From positions 16,995,501 to 17,059,500 of the forward strand of contig NC_088303.1 in the NCBI RefSeq assembly GCF_032854445.1: a stretch of 64,000 bases of DNA, given 5' to 3'. A program made the position numbers and the translations under genes. Of this stretch, positions 37,791 to 49,576 are shown piece after piece. Positions within the stretch are counted from its first letter, which is position 1; each line of letters opens with the position of its first letter. The DNA comes from Liolophura sinensis. Its lineage: Eukaryota; Mollusca; Polyplacophora; Chitonida; Chitonidae. The notes below the pieces were generated by a model. The model saw only the letters and a program-made list of their open reading frames with translations, was not told the DNA's origin and did no database searches.

Positions 37791-38429
37791 TAAAATTTCA
37801 ACTTTTGTGACCATAAGCAGAATATAATATATGGAGATCTTAAATGTTGACGAGCTAAAAAAAATACGAACAGTGAAGAATGCAACGTATTTCTTGTTAG
37901 TGCCTATCTGACAACATCACGAGGTGCATGTCGTGAGCTGGATTTGAACTCGTGTTTACCCTCTCGATGATGTGGTCGTCTGTGTAGTGCTGGAATAACC
38001 TGCTGTGGTGAATCGCTGAAGACTCGGCCAGGCGGTACTCGACTTCAATCTCCATGCACGGAAACTCAGAGAGGCAGTCGCCGTCATTATCTCCGTGGTT
38101 ACATGTACAGGCAAAGAAGCCATGATCCGTTACGTTAACACTTGGTGGTGGAATAGGCAGAGGTCATCACGTACGGTCTGACGAAGACGATGCCGAATGC
38201 GATCAGTATACCAACACTGATAAGCAGTAGAGGCATCGCAATTGTTGCAGATGTACCCATACTGCCGATGTTCGCCTGCAAGAAAATTCATTTATTTTAT
38301 TTGACTGAGGATTTTCGCTATTTTCAAGTATGAAACCATTTCGATGAAACTTTTAGCTTCATCAAAATATCTCTGTAAGTTGGTCAGTGCAGTCGGTCAA
38401 ATCTTTGATATCCTATCTTTTAAAATGGA

Positions 38430-40785
38430 ATACAGAGGTATCAGTCATTCACATGTTCCTTCAATGTGGACAGAAGGTACGTCAGTCGTGCACATGTTCC
38501 TTCCATGTGGACAGAAGGTACGTCAGTCATGCATATGCTCCTTCCATGTGGACAGAAGGTACGTCAGTCATGCACATGTTCCTTCCATGTGGATTGAAGG
38601 TACGTCAGTCATGCACATGTTCCTTCCATGTGAACAGAAGGTACGTCAGTCATGCACATGTTCCTTCCATGTGAACAGAAGGTACGTCAGTCATGCACAT
38701 GTTCCTTCCATGTGGATTGAAGGTACGTCAGTCACACACGTTCCTTCCATGTGGACTGAAGGTACGTCAGTCATGCACATGTCCCTTCCATATGGATTGA
38801 AGGTACGTCAGTCATGCATATGCTCCTTCCATGTGGACTGAAGCTACGTCAGTCATGCACATGTCCCTTCCATGTGGACTGAAGGTACGTCATTTACGCA
38901 CATGTTCCTTCCATGTGGACAGAAGGTACGTCAGTCATGCACATGTTCCTTCTATGTGGACTGAAGGTACGTCAGTCATGCACATGTTCCTTCTATGTGG
39001 ACTGAAGGTACGTCAGTCATGCACATGTTCCTTCCATGTGAACAGAAGCTACGTCCGTCGTGCACATGTTCCTTCCATGTGAACAGAAGGTACGTCAGTC
39101 ATGCACATGTTCCTTCCATGTGAATAGAAGGTACGTCAGTCATGCATATGCTCCTTCCATGTGGACTGAAGCTACGTCAGTCATGCACATGTTCTTTCCA
39201 AGTGAACAGAAGGTACGTCATTTACGCACATGTTCCTTCCATGTGGACAGAAGGTACGTCAGTCATGCACATGTTCCTTCCATGTGGACTGAAGGTACGT
39301 CAGTCATGCACATGTTCCTTCCATGTGAACAGAAGCTACGTCCGTCGTGCACATGTTCCTTCCATGTGAACAGAAGGTACGTCAGTCATGCACATGTTCC
39401 TTCCATGTGAACAGAAGGTTCGTCAGTCATGCACATGTTCCTTCTATGTGGACTGAAGATACGCCCGTGATGCACATGTCCCTTCCATGTGGACAGATGG
39501 TACGTCAGTCATGCACACGTTCCTTCCATGTGGGCAGAAGGTACGTCAGTTATGCACATGTTCCTTCCATGTGGACAGAAGGTACGTCAGTTATGCACAT
39601 GTTCCTTCCATGTGGACTGAAGGTACGTCAGTCATGCACATGTTCCTTTCATGTGAACAGAAGGTACGTCAGTCATGCACATGTTCCTTCCATGTGAACA
39701 GAGGGTACGTCAGTCATGCACATGTTCCTTCCATGTGAACAGAAGGTACGTCAGTCATGCACATGTTCCTTCCATGTGAACAGAAGGTACGTCAGTCATG
39801 CACATGTTCCTTCCATGTGGACAGAAGGTACGTCAGTTACGCAAGTTCCTTCTATGTGGAATAAAGCTACGTCAGTCAGGCACATGTCCCTTCCATGTGG
39901 ACTGAAGGTACGTCATTTACTCACATGTTCCTTCCATGTGGATTGAAGGTACGTCAGTCAAGCACATGTTCCTTCCATGTGAACAGAAGGTACGTCAGTC
40001 ATGCAAATGTTCCTTCCATGTGAACCGAAGGTACGTCAGTCATGCACATGTTCCTTCCATGTGGACTGAAGGTACGTCAGTCACACACGTTCCTTCCGTG
40101 TGGATTGAAGGTACGTCAGTCATGCACATGTCCCATCCATATGGATTGAAGGTACGTCAGTCATGCATATGCTCCTTCCATGTGGACTGAAGGTACGTCA
40201 GTCATGCACATGTCTCTTCCATGTGGACTCAAGGTACGTCATTTACGAACATGTTCCTTCCATGTGGACAGAAGGTACGTCAGTCATGCACATGTTCCTT
40301 CCATGTGAACAGAAGGTACGTCAGTCATGCACATGTTCCTTCCATATGAACAGAAGGTACGTCAGTCGTGCACATGTTCCTTCCATGTGGACTGAAGGTA
40401 CGTCAGTCATGCACATGTCCCTTCCATATGGATTGAAGGTACGTCAGTCATGCACATGCTCTTTCCATGTGGACTGAAGCTACGTCAGTCATGCACATGT
40501 CTCTTCCATGTGGACTGAAGGTACGTCATTTACGCACATGGTCCTTCCATGTGGACCGAAGGTACGTCAGTTATGCACATGTTCCTTCCATGTGGATTAA
40601 AGGTTCGTCAGTTATGCACATATTCCTTCCATGTGGATTGAAGGTACGTTAGTTATGCACATGTCCCTTCCATGTGGATTGAAGGTACGTCAGTCATGCA
40701 CATGTTCCTTCCATGTGGATTGAAGGTTCGTCAGTCATGCACATATTCCTTCCATATGGACTGAAGGTACGTCGGTCATGGTGGT
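38430..40785 (+). repeat. 41-bp minisatellite, about 57 copies
   Basis: The unit runs tgcacatgttccttccatgt, then ggacagaaggtacgtcagtc and a. Variants alternate between ggaca, ggact, ggatt and gaaca after ccatgt. A seven-unit (287-bp) higher-order repeat is visible: the variant gctacgtccgtcgtgcac occurs at about 39048 and 39335. Nearly every unit has TACGTCA, a CRE-like half site. The array lies just upstream of BK-beta-like pseudogene copy 5. All long open frames here are repeat artefacts. Confidence 0.95.
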
Positions 40786-41374
40786 CATTCGTGTCTTGCC
40801 ATCCGTGCAAATGGAAGCCATGTCGGTTAGGTACTCGCTACTATACGAGTGGATCGAAATCATATACCAGCCAGCTCGTGTTGCTATACCGTACCTTCAT
40901 GTGGACAGAAATTATATACCACCAGTCCAGCTGGTGTTGCTATGCGTGTGGATCGAACATATAGGCGTACTTGTTGCTCCTGGCAAGTAGCCAAAGGGTG
41001 TGCCCATTGTGTTAAACCATTCTTCTGAAAATACCCGCAAGTATAATTCTAAAAATTCTAAAATGTAGAATTCTAAGATGAGGTCACAGTTACGAAGCTG
41101 TTCAACACTTTTCTTTTTTGGATAAACTGATGATGTTCCATTTCAGTCCAAATTGTTTTTCTTGTCTATGCCGCGTATATAATTCATTAGAATGATTGAT
41201 TTTTTTATTCGATGGAACAACACTAACGTCCTGGGTCGATATTGTTTTCCTCAGGTTCACAAATCCCTGTATCAACCAAACGTTACCCTGAATAGGGTTA
41301 TCCATGAAAATCTCCTGTTGTGAACATATCTTACCAACTTCGAAATGGTGCTAAAGGATGCAATATCCATTACC

Positions 41375-42075
41375 AGGACCTCAAAATGTTCAATACCAAG
41401 ACCTCCAAATATCCATTACCAGGGCCTCAAAATGTCCATTACCAGGACCTCAAAATATCCATTACTAAAACCTCAAAATACCCATTACCAGCGCCTCACA
41501 ATATCCCTTACTAGGACCACTAGTGGGAGGGGTAGATACAGGGTCAATCCTGGGGCCGGATCACACCTAAAGACCTTAAAAGAGGAAGTTGTAGCTACCT
41601 CGCTTGGCATTCAGCAATACGGGGAGTGGTACGACTGGTTGACCAGTATCAGTATAATGGCTCGGATGAGGCTGCTTACTTGCCTTCGGTAAGTCGTCTC
41701 AGTGAAGCAGCACTAGATAAAAAGAGCAGTGGAAATCCGTCCTGCAACAAGGAGGCACATTACACGTACATGCACTCTAAGGGCTCCTTCGTCGTCATAT
41801 GGCTAAAAAATTACTAAGCATGAGGTTAATCCCCAAGCACTCACTCGCTCAAAGTATCCAGAACCAGGGCCTCAAAATATCCAATACCGGGACCTCAAAA
41901 TATCCAATACAAGGACATCAAAATATGCAGTACCAGAAACATAATATATTCAATAACTCAATATTTTTAGTAACCTTAGGTCAATGTATCCAGTACCAGT
42001 AAATTAATATATTCAGTAGTTCAATATTTTCAAGTGACCTTACGTCAGTATATCCAGTACCAGTATCTCAACATA
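41375..42075 (+). repeat. 23-bp minisatellite split by a SINE
   Basis: Units of 'tatccattaccaggacctca' plus aaa at 41375-41515 and again from about 41850, decaying through agtatccagtaccagt-type units to about 42075. A family B SINE separates the halves. Confidence 0.88.
41516..41850 (+). mobile_element. Family B SINE in the 23-bp array
   Basis: Begins near the tRNA-like head remnant (gggtagatacagggtcaatc), has the body motif gaagttgtagctacctcgct and ends ccccaagcactcactcgctc. Confidence 0.85.
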
Positions 42076-42787
42076 CGCAGTGTGTCTTCCATTACTGAAG
42101 AATATTATGGGATATTGTGGGGAATAAAGGGCGTTCACAAATAACTATACCGTGGGCTTTGTCGACCATAAATTCTCAACGCACAACTAATACTCACCCA
42201 TACTCTATATACATGTTATTTGTGCTTGCAGTCACGGTTCCTGGAGTAGTGTGTAGTTCTGTCTACTGCCCTGCATGTGGACCTGGACACAGGTGTAACA
42301 TACATACCGGGTGTATGTGCAGGTGCCTTTGGTCGCATTCTGACCGTGTCACACCCCGCCCCTCTTCTTTGTAAAGAATATTTTACACAAGACTCTCCCT
42401 TTGAAGGTGCTACAAATTTCATATAATGACTTCATTTATTCCGATCAGCTGTCTCATAGAATTGATCTCCTTGCATTTGATCAGTATTCCTAAAGTAAGC
42501 TTCATGTACATTCGGCACGTCATCAGTGCTAAAAATAACCTCAGCTTGTCACCGCTGTACGCGCGGTGTAAACAGTTTAGATTCTCAACTGCCTCACAGA
42601 GTCATAGGCTTAAGAACTTTTCTCCTTCATTCTCTCCCCATGTTAGCCAGAGTATTAAAAGTTAACATGGGCATGGCTGAGAGAAAAAGTGTTTCCTTCA
42701 AATCATCACCCATAAAACAATCAAAGTATATCTTGACTCGATTTATGCTGCTGGTCATATATACTGGTATATCAATACCGTGGTTCT

Positions 42788-43019
42788 TTGCTCACCACTG
42801 CCATAGCTGTGAGTTCAAGTCTAGCTCAGACTGGATTCCTCAGTCACCGGTTGTACGTGGGAATGTCTGACAGCAGCCTGCGAATGGTCGTGGGTCCCCC
42901 CTGCACCCACCTTGGTTCTGACCGGTTTAATTCCACCATAATGCTGGCGTCAGTGATATAAATGAAATACTCTTGAGTGCTGCGTAAAACACGAATCGAG
43001 CAAAATAAAATAAATAAAT
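42788..43019 (+). mobile_element. Decayed family A SINE
   Basis: B-box region (gagttcaagtctagc), an altered body (gggtcccccctgcaccca) and an AAATAAAATAAATAAA tail. Confidence 0.75.
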
Positions 43020-43279
43020 TCTTCTTTTCTATCTCGACAATGTTAGATCCCTCTTGTTCGTAGGATATGGTGGACTATCTAACCAGCGGAGTCACAGTGA
43101 AAAAATATCTTCGTAAATATGTACCCTCATATAAAGGTGACGTCATTTGTAGAGGAAAGCACAGTATGACATTTTGTGAAAGTTGCCCCTGATATTGATG
43201 GAAGGGAAGATCATATGAAATACACCAGTGTTTGCTTCAGATTTATACTTGTCACATCAAAGAATTGGTCGTTGCTTCT

Positions 43280-43595
43280 TTATGCGGGTTCAAACCCGGC
43301 CCCAGACGGGATTTGTAGTTTCACCAGCTCTCATTCTTTCATGGCACCTTGATGGCGTTAACACTCGTGTGGATTTTGTGCTGCGTAATTTTCGCTGAAA
43401 ACCAGATTTCTTCTACCAAAATGTGGTGTAAATTTGTATGTTGTCACACGTGGGAATAATGGTGAGTGACTCGCCAAAGGTTGGTGGTTTATCCCAGTTA
43501 CTCCTGTTTCCTCAACGCACAAAGCTGACCGCCATCGGTATTAGTGAAATCAATCATTCAATACATCCATTTCTTGTTTGCTGGGTTGCTTATTG
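43280..43595 (+). mobile_element. Possible third SINE family
   Basis: Contains a tRNA B-box-like gcgggttcaaacccgg and, at the 3' side, 'tgtttcctcaacgcacaaag' and 'ggtattagtgaaatcaatca', related to but distinct from family A. Similar 3' motifs recur near 2190 and 53030. Confidence 0.45.
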
Positions 43596-44094
43596 ATTGG
43601 CGTCCAGTGGTCCGCTTGGTGTGTAATGGAGAAAGCACTTGTAACTATATTCTTTTCAAATTTGTTTATTTATTAAACAATGGATGGGTATATGATGGTC
43701 AGTGATAGCTGACAAACCTCCTGACCGTGGCCAGTGTCCTACCTTATTCTGCGCAATGACGATTCGGGCCCAGGACGAAATGACCATTTTTTTCTTGCAG
43801 TATCTGAGCAATTACTACTTTGCTCATAAAACTTCACCACTAAGACAGGTATGAACAACGGAATAGAACAATTGTGTCCGGATTTTACATTTGGCGGGAA
43901 AGGTTCTATAAGCTCACCGGGCCGCAAACAAAGGGATTATACTGCGTGTCTATCTCGCAATGGTGAAGAATCGTTTAACCATTCCTTTAATCAAAATCCT
44001 AAGCATATGTGCAAAATGTTAATAATAGACTGGAGGTTGGCCCACGGCCAAGCTGTGCAAAATCCGCCCACAAGCTTTTCCGTCAAGTTGCTGA

Positions 44095-44162
44095 CAAACA
44101 AACAGAGAGACAGACAAACAGACAGACAGACAGACAAACATACAGAGAGACAGACAGACAAA
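44095..44162. repeat. GACA-rich simple repeat
   Basis: Imperfect (GACA)n and (AACA)n run in otherwise unique sequence. No gene is supported around it (43600-45430). Confidence 0.85.
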
Positions 44163-45439
44163 TTAATGCCAGCAACAACATAACCTGTTCGTCCGAGGTA
44201 ATGTCACTCTCTATACTTTGTATTAATGCAATATATAATTTTTGTGAAAGTGGGCACATATAAGGTACGCGCATGTATATCTCTCATTTCGCATAATTAG
44301 CTACATGGTGGTCATTAATGGAAACAGTAAAAATGTGTTTAGTATACCGACAACGTAGACAGAGAAGATAGAGGCTGGTGAAAACATAGGCATGGCCTCG
44401 GCAATGGGGGATATCTTCTGCATTATCACTTCTTACGGGGTTTTACGGTGTACAGGCATGCGTATGGAGAAACATATTTTGTACTTCTGCACAAATTCAT
44501 AACTTCACCTCTGGTTTTCTTTAGGTTGTCTATCGCACGGCAGAGCACTTGAGAGAAAGAAAAAGGAAATGATATAACGTAAACAAACACGCAAATATGA
44601 AACATTGGGAAAGGGAAACTATATATTACCGTGTTACACTACACATCAACAGTAGCTTAGCATCTTGATAACAAAGCTGCTTGAAGTCTAGATATAAGCA
44701 TTACAGAAAGTACGGACCTGCTGTGTAAAACTGTTATATACAGGAACGAATGAATGATGACTTAATGTCACATCTGCAATATTTCAGCCATAGCGTGCCG
44801 AGGTTGAATGTTTAAAGGGGCTAGCTGGCATCGTTACAATCTACAGGCCCACTAACACAGTTAGTGTATATAAGCACTGTAGTTGTGAGCTGATGCTGTC
44901 CACGTTGGCCTATGACGTGAATTACCGGTACTCAATGCTTCGGTCCAAGCTTTCGATGTCTTGTATTTCACGACTTGCTGCCACAAGTACAAAGAACAAA
45001 ATCTTGGTATACCCCGTACTTTGGTTTAAAGTACCCAACTTGAAAGAATTGTGGCCGTGACATAGGCTGTCTATTGTCTGGTTTTACTCAGAATCATATG
45101 GCGGTGTGATATACATTACATTCTTTACCTCTTGACTTAACACTTACGTTCGGTAATCACCTCAACAACAGACACTGTTGCTACAGGAGACGACAGGCAC
45201 GCTCGGACCACCTTGTGACCTGAGTGCTAAAATAACATTTTCTGCTGCCTTGGTGTTTGTCTGTTTCTTCACGGAAACATTTGATACAAGTTCCAAATAC
45301 ATATATGATCTCGTCACGAGCGTTATATATTACACGTTGGTTAAAATTTTATTTCAAATTTGGTTATTAAAATGTATTATTTCACCGTAATTTTTCTTGT
45401 GCATTGCGTATTTGTTTTGTTGCACATACTATGACTTGC

Positions 45440-45890
45440 TTGATCAAGAGTCGTTATTATGGGAGGCCCTTCAAACAGGCTAATGATTGAAGTAGGTGGA
45501 TGGAATAAACCAAACAAAATACCCTTTGCAGAAACGAAATGTAGTAACTGCAAAGTAATCGAAGATGAATATCATTTCCTACTGGTTTGATCCCTGTATG
45601 TTGAATTGATTAAAAAGTACATAGATACATATTTTTACAGATATCCTAGCACTGAAAAGTTTACAGAGTTTACAGAGTTAATGAGTTGCAACAATGTGGC
45701 TATGGTAAGAAGATTGTTGATGCTTATATACAAGCATTTAAAATGAAAAATCAGTATACTTTCGTCTGATTGTCTTTTCCACTATTTGCCGACTGTTGTT
45801 CGCCATGTCACATGTTATGTTATGCTATAATATGTGTGGTCATGGACCAATTGCCCCAGCGCAATAAAGATCTATGTATAATATGAAGTC
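45440..45890 (+). mobile_element. 5'-truncated non-LTR retrotransposon (LINE) 3' end, decayed
   Basis: One frame from about 45478 reads IEVGGWNKPNKIPFAETKCS followed by NCKVIEDEYHFLL, then after a stop LYVELIKKYI, KFTEFTELM and LLMLIYKAFKM. The C-x2-C and EDE-x-HFLL pattern is typical of the extreme C-terminus of reverse-transcriptase proteins of non-LTR elements. An AATAAA at 45863-45868 follows and the likeness ends shortly after. Stops and the absence of the rest of ORF2 show a dead fragment. Confidence 0.7.
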
Positions 45891-46279
45891 CTCATATAAA
45901 GGAAGAATTAAGGACAACAACTCTAGCATTATGTATTTTCATAATAGCCATAAATTGTCTCCCCTACAATTTGTGACAAACAACGGCAAATGCACCGTAA
46001 GGAGAGAAGCGAGCGTAGAGCAGAACATGCGCTGTATACAGAACACACTTCGGTGCATGACACACATCAAGGATCAAAATATCTCTAGGCTAGTCGCATT
46101 TTACCTCAGGCTTTTCTAGAGGTTTGAGGTCCTACTCTATTTATCCCAGAGAGCCCACGATGATACTCACCTAGAATAACGGTAGACATAACAGTTATTC
46201 GTGACACGTCATGGTCACGTTATTATACCAGGACTCTTCTGTGGAAGCCGGAAGCCGGGTGAGGACATCTCGAGGACGT

Positions 46280-47335
46280 CACTCACCCAGCATAACGTCA
46301 CTCACTCAGCATAACCTTACTCACTCAGCATAACTTCATTCACTCAGTATATCGTCACTCACCCAGCATACCATCACTCACCCAACATAACCTTACTCAC
46401 TCAGCACAACCTCACTCACTGAGCATAACGTGACTCACCCAGCATATAGTCACTCAACAAGCATACCGTCACTCAGCAAGCATAACGTCTCTCTCTCTCA
46501 GGATATCGCCACTCACTCAGCATAATGCTAGTCTCTCAGGATAACGGCTCTCTCCCAGGATAACATTACTCACACAGCATGACCATGCCCACTCAGGATA
46601 ACATCACTCACTCAGGGGAACGCTACTTACTCAGAATAACGTCACTCACTCAGCATAATGCTGGTCACTCTGCCTAACGTCACTCTCTCAGGATAACGTC
46701 GCTCACACAGGATAACGCTCAGAGTAAGGTCTCTCATTCAGGCTAACGGCTCTCTCCCAGGATAACGTCACTCACTCAGGATAACACCTCTCTTTCAGGA
46801 TAGCGCCTCTAATCCAGGATGGCAGCTTTCACTCAGGATAACGCCACTTACTTAGGATAACGTCTCTCCGTCAGGATAATGTCTTTTACTCAGGATAATG
46901 TCTTTTACTCAGGATAACGCCTCTCACCCAGGATAACGTCTCTTACTCAGGATAACGTCTCTCACCCAGGATAACGTATCTCACTCAGGATAACGCCTCT
47001 CATTCAAATAGCGGCTTTCTCCCATGCAGGATAACGTCATTTCCCCCAAGATAACGTCACTCACCCTGGATAAAGTCAATCACTTAGGATAAAGTCACCT
47101 ACTCAGGAGAACGTCACTCATTCAGGATAACGTCTCTCACTTAGGAATACACCACTATCTCAGAACAACGGTTCTCTCTTAAGATAACGTCACTCATTTA
47201 GGATAACGGCTCTCACTTAGGAATACACAACTAACTCAGGATTACGGTTCTCTCTTAAGATAACGTCACTCATTCAGGATGAAGTCTCTCACTTAGGAAT
47301 ACGCCACAAACTCAGGATAACGGTTCTCTCTCATG
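46280..47335 (+). repeat. ~20-bp minisatellite
   Basis: About 50 highly variable units of the type 'cactcactcaggataacgtc', with alternates catcactcag, ggctctctcc and acttaggaatac. No long open frame survives in it. Confidence 0.92.
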
Positions 47336-47439
47336 GAACCGTCTCATGCGTTCAGTTTGGGGTAAATTGTCATTTTTCTTAATAAATTTAACAGTTTTAT
47401 ATGGATAAAGGTTTGGTTTGTAAATTAATTGCAATACCA

Positions 47440-47800
47440 TGTACTTGGTAGTGTTGAAAGGCATTCAAATAGTTGAATACTATGGTGGGCTCTATGAGCC
47501 ATACAGACGGTATCCAGGAACGTCATATAGCCCTTTCCCTGATGTTCAACAGATGGAGGGAATTTTTGGGAACATTCAGTAATCTTTTATTGATAGATAA
47601 AAAGAGTTTTTCCAATATTCAGTGTCATGATTAGAGTTGAATAAACTTCTTGTGAGATTAGAATTCCTAACCTATGATAGTATGGCCCATAAACCCACCT
47701 TAGAATCCACATTTTTAAACGCCTTTAACTCTTAAAAATCTAAAAAAAAATAAATGAAAGTATATTTATGCATAGTTTGAAGTGGCCTGTTTAGTGATGC
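47440..47800. mobile_element. MITE-like element, copy 2
   Basis: Partner of the COG7-intron element at 6642-7003. It shares gtgttgaaaggcattc, atggtggg, gaacgtcatat, attcagtgt and gcctttaactctt. Its right end, ataaatgaaagtatatttat plus gcatagttt, is the reverse complement of the left end of copy 1. Confidence 0.62.
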
Positions 47801-47809
47801 CTACTTCGA

Positions 47810-49576
47810 CTTTTAGACGTCTTTTCCTTTAAGGTATAAGAACTTTTATAGTGTAGATTTTAGGACATGCGATGATGTAAAGTAAAATATAGGCCTTCTA
47901 GTCATTGCAAGCAAGTTTGCTACTAAGCTTTTAGACGCACTGTCCCTTACTTTTTCATGAAAACCTTTGCAAAATTTAGTGTATGTTGTATAGATGCCTT
48001 TACCCATTGAAGAGTTGGTTTTATCGTACCCATGGTAATGCACTGTACATAAGTTGTTGATCTAACCTTAACACTTTTAGTTCGGGCCCACCCGCACTTC
48101 TGTTCACTTGTTACAGGCAGAAGAAAGACTTTTCCCAGGGACACGTGAATGTTATCATCTATGATATTCTCGTCTGCTTCATGCGTTACACAATGCAGTC
48201 TTATAACTCAAGCGTTTGCTAAAACTGTCTTTTGAAGCAAAGTTCATTGTTAAGTCCTGAAACTAGATTAGAGTTAACAAATCTTGAGCTTAATAGTCGT
48301 CGTTATTAAGGTACTTAAGAACGTGAAAAAGGAAGACAATTGCTCCGTTGTCCATAGTGCAAGAAATCTCCACAACTGGCTGCTCGAAGTTTGATCTTTC
48401 GTGTACCGTACAAACCTTTTTAAACCTACACTGAATGCTAACACGATGCTGGAATTATGTTTCCAGTACAACGTGCATGTTACTATCACGTGTTACCGTG
48501 AAGGATGCAGTCGGGATGGAGCAATATTCATTGGACGAGATTGCAAGCCTCGCTTTGACGTACTAATCGCATTTGACGACAGTCTCGAGCTATAGCAGAT
48601 CTGTCCCGCCCACAGTCTACACTGAATGACGGATGCTCCATACATTTAGTCTAGCTCATCAAGTATACAAGTGTGTACGTGATAGTGTTTGGTGTGGAAA
48701 CACTCCTCTAGCTAATGACGGCGTCGATATGTGCAGGATTGATCCAGACAGCTCGACACCTGTTATACCTACAATTTTAGCACTGATTATTCTGATTATC
48801 TTACTTTTTTGTCAGGTATTGATCACAGCTTATTGATCACGACAATGCACTCTACTGGCATGCTTGTAATCACATTGTCAGGGTTGGTGACATTCGACAC
48901 TTTCAAAGTCAACATTTCTGTGTGTCAGTACCGATTCCACAAGGCCATTTCTGACACGATTTTAGAGGTTGTTTTTGGACATTAGAAATTAAAATTGTTT
49001 ATCGCCTCATAAATGTTCTTAAGCCATATGTTTCAAAATGTCAACTTGCAGTACAAAAGACTAAGCATTATGACGAGATTTTAAATTTTGACTGTCAGAA
49101 ATATCTTTGAGGAATCCTTGTTTGCGCCCTTAATGATTGGTCTACTGCAAGAAGACATTGTTTTAAATGATCTCCTTTAAACAATTTGTAAGGCAAGGCG
49201 AATATCTGTGATGTTTTCAGACCAAAGTAAACTATAAAACTTTAAATTTAATGTGGCTTTTCAGCACGGACAATAATAAATTCTGCAGCCGTATTAAAGT
49301 ATTTATTAATGCCATATTGTTTTGCACTTGCGTCAAAGTTTTGCTGTATTCTCAAACGTCGATAGGAACTTTTTCGCCTTCTAGTCAATGATGTCGCCTA
49401 CACTCGGCGCTGCCGACAGGTGCCCCGGGTCGAATGCAGGAAAACAAGTCATATTAGTGCTGCCATCCTGCCGTCACTCTTCCTAATTACCAGGGAGTGG
49501 TGCTTACCTGGGATAAAAACCAATGCAGACTTTTCTCATCCTTATTATTATCAAGAAGGACTGTGGAGCGACTAAT
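47810..49576. other. No supported gene
   Basis: AT-rich sequence upstream of the cysteine-rich gene. Open frames at 48401-48595 and 48633-48836 (the latter with a hydrophobic stretch, VIPTILALIILIILLFCQVL) are short, lack splice support and match nothing I know. The promoter of the downstream gene should lie at the right end. Confidence 0.4.

Larger units (their letters stand above)
36166..38260 (-). pseudogene. BK channel beta-subunit-like pseudogene, copy 5
   Basis: Exon 1 (38260-37960) starts with an ATG and encodes TM1 (IAMPLLLISVGILIAFGIVF), VRPYVMTSAYSTTKC. It then meets TAA directly, because about 8 bases present in copy 4 after the Cys codon are missing. In the shifted frame the loop continues NVTDHG, CTC, SEFPCMEIEVEY and LFQHYTDD to a gtaaac donor. 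Exon 2 (about 36432-36166) has lost the opening C-x4-C pair. It reads FIRKYGSTNSSTTYTCFYNP, then loses the EVIIEKT region, so TM2 (VILAMFCPSLIFVICSIVLI) is out of frame. Breaks in both exons mark a dead gene. It resembles copy 4, its neighbour on the same strand. Confidence 0.82.

Noticed and set aside
38430-40785. CRISPR-like regular repeats
   Set aside because: Units are contiguous with no unique spacers and the DNA is clearly animal; these are minisatellites.
38344-40964. Many overlapping Cys/His-rich frames (HMFLPCGQKVRQSCTCSFHV type)
   Set aside because: The 41-bp unit shifts frame at every copy; the open runs are chance products of the repeat.
43285-43305. tRNA gene suggested by a perfect B-box-like sequence
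   Set aside because: No acceptor stem or cloverleaf can be built; the box belongs to a tRNA-derived retroposon.
48401-48836. Two short frames, one with a hydrophobic stretch, as a membrane protein gene
   Set aside because: Each is under 70 codons, lacks recognisable motifs, and no consistent splice junction links them.
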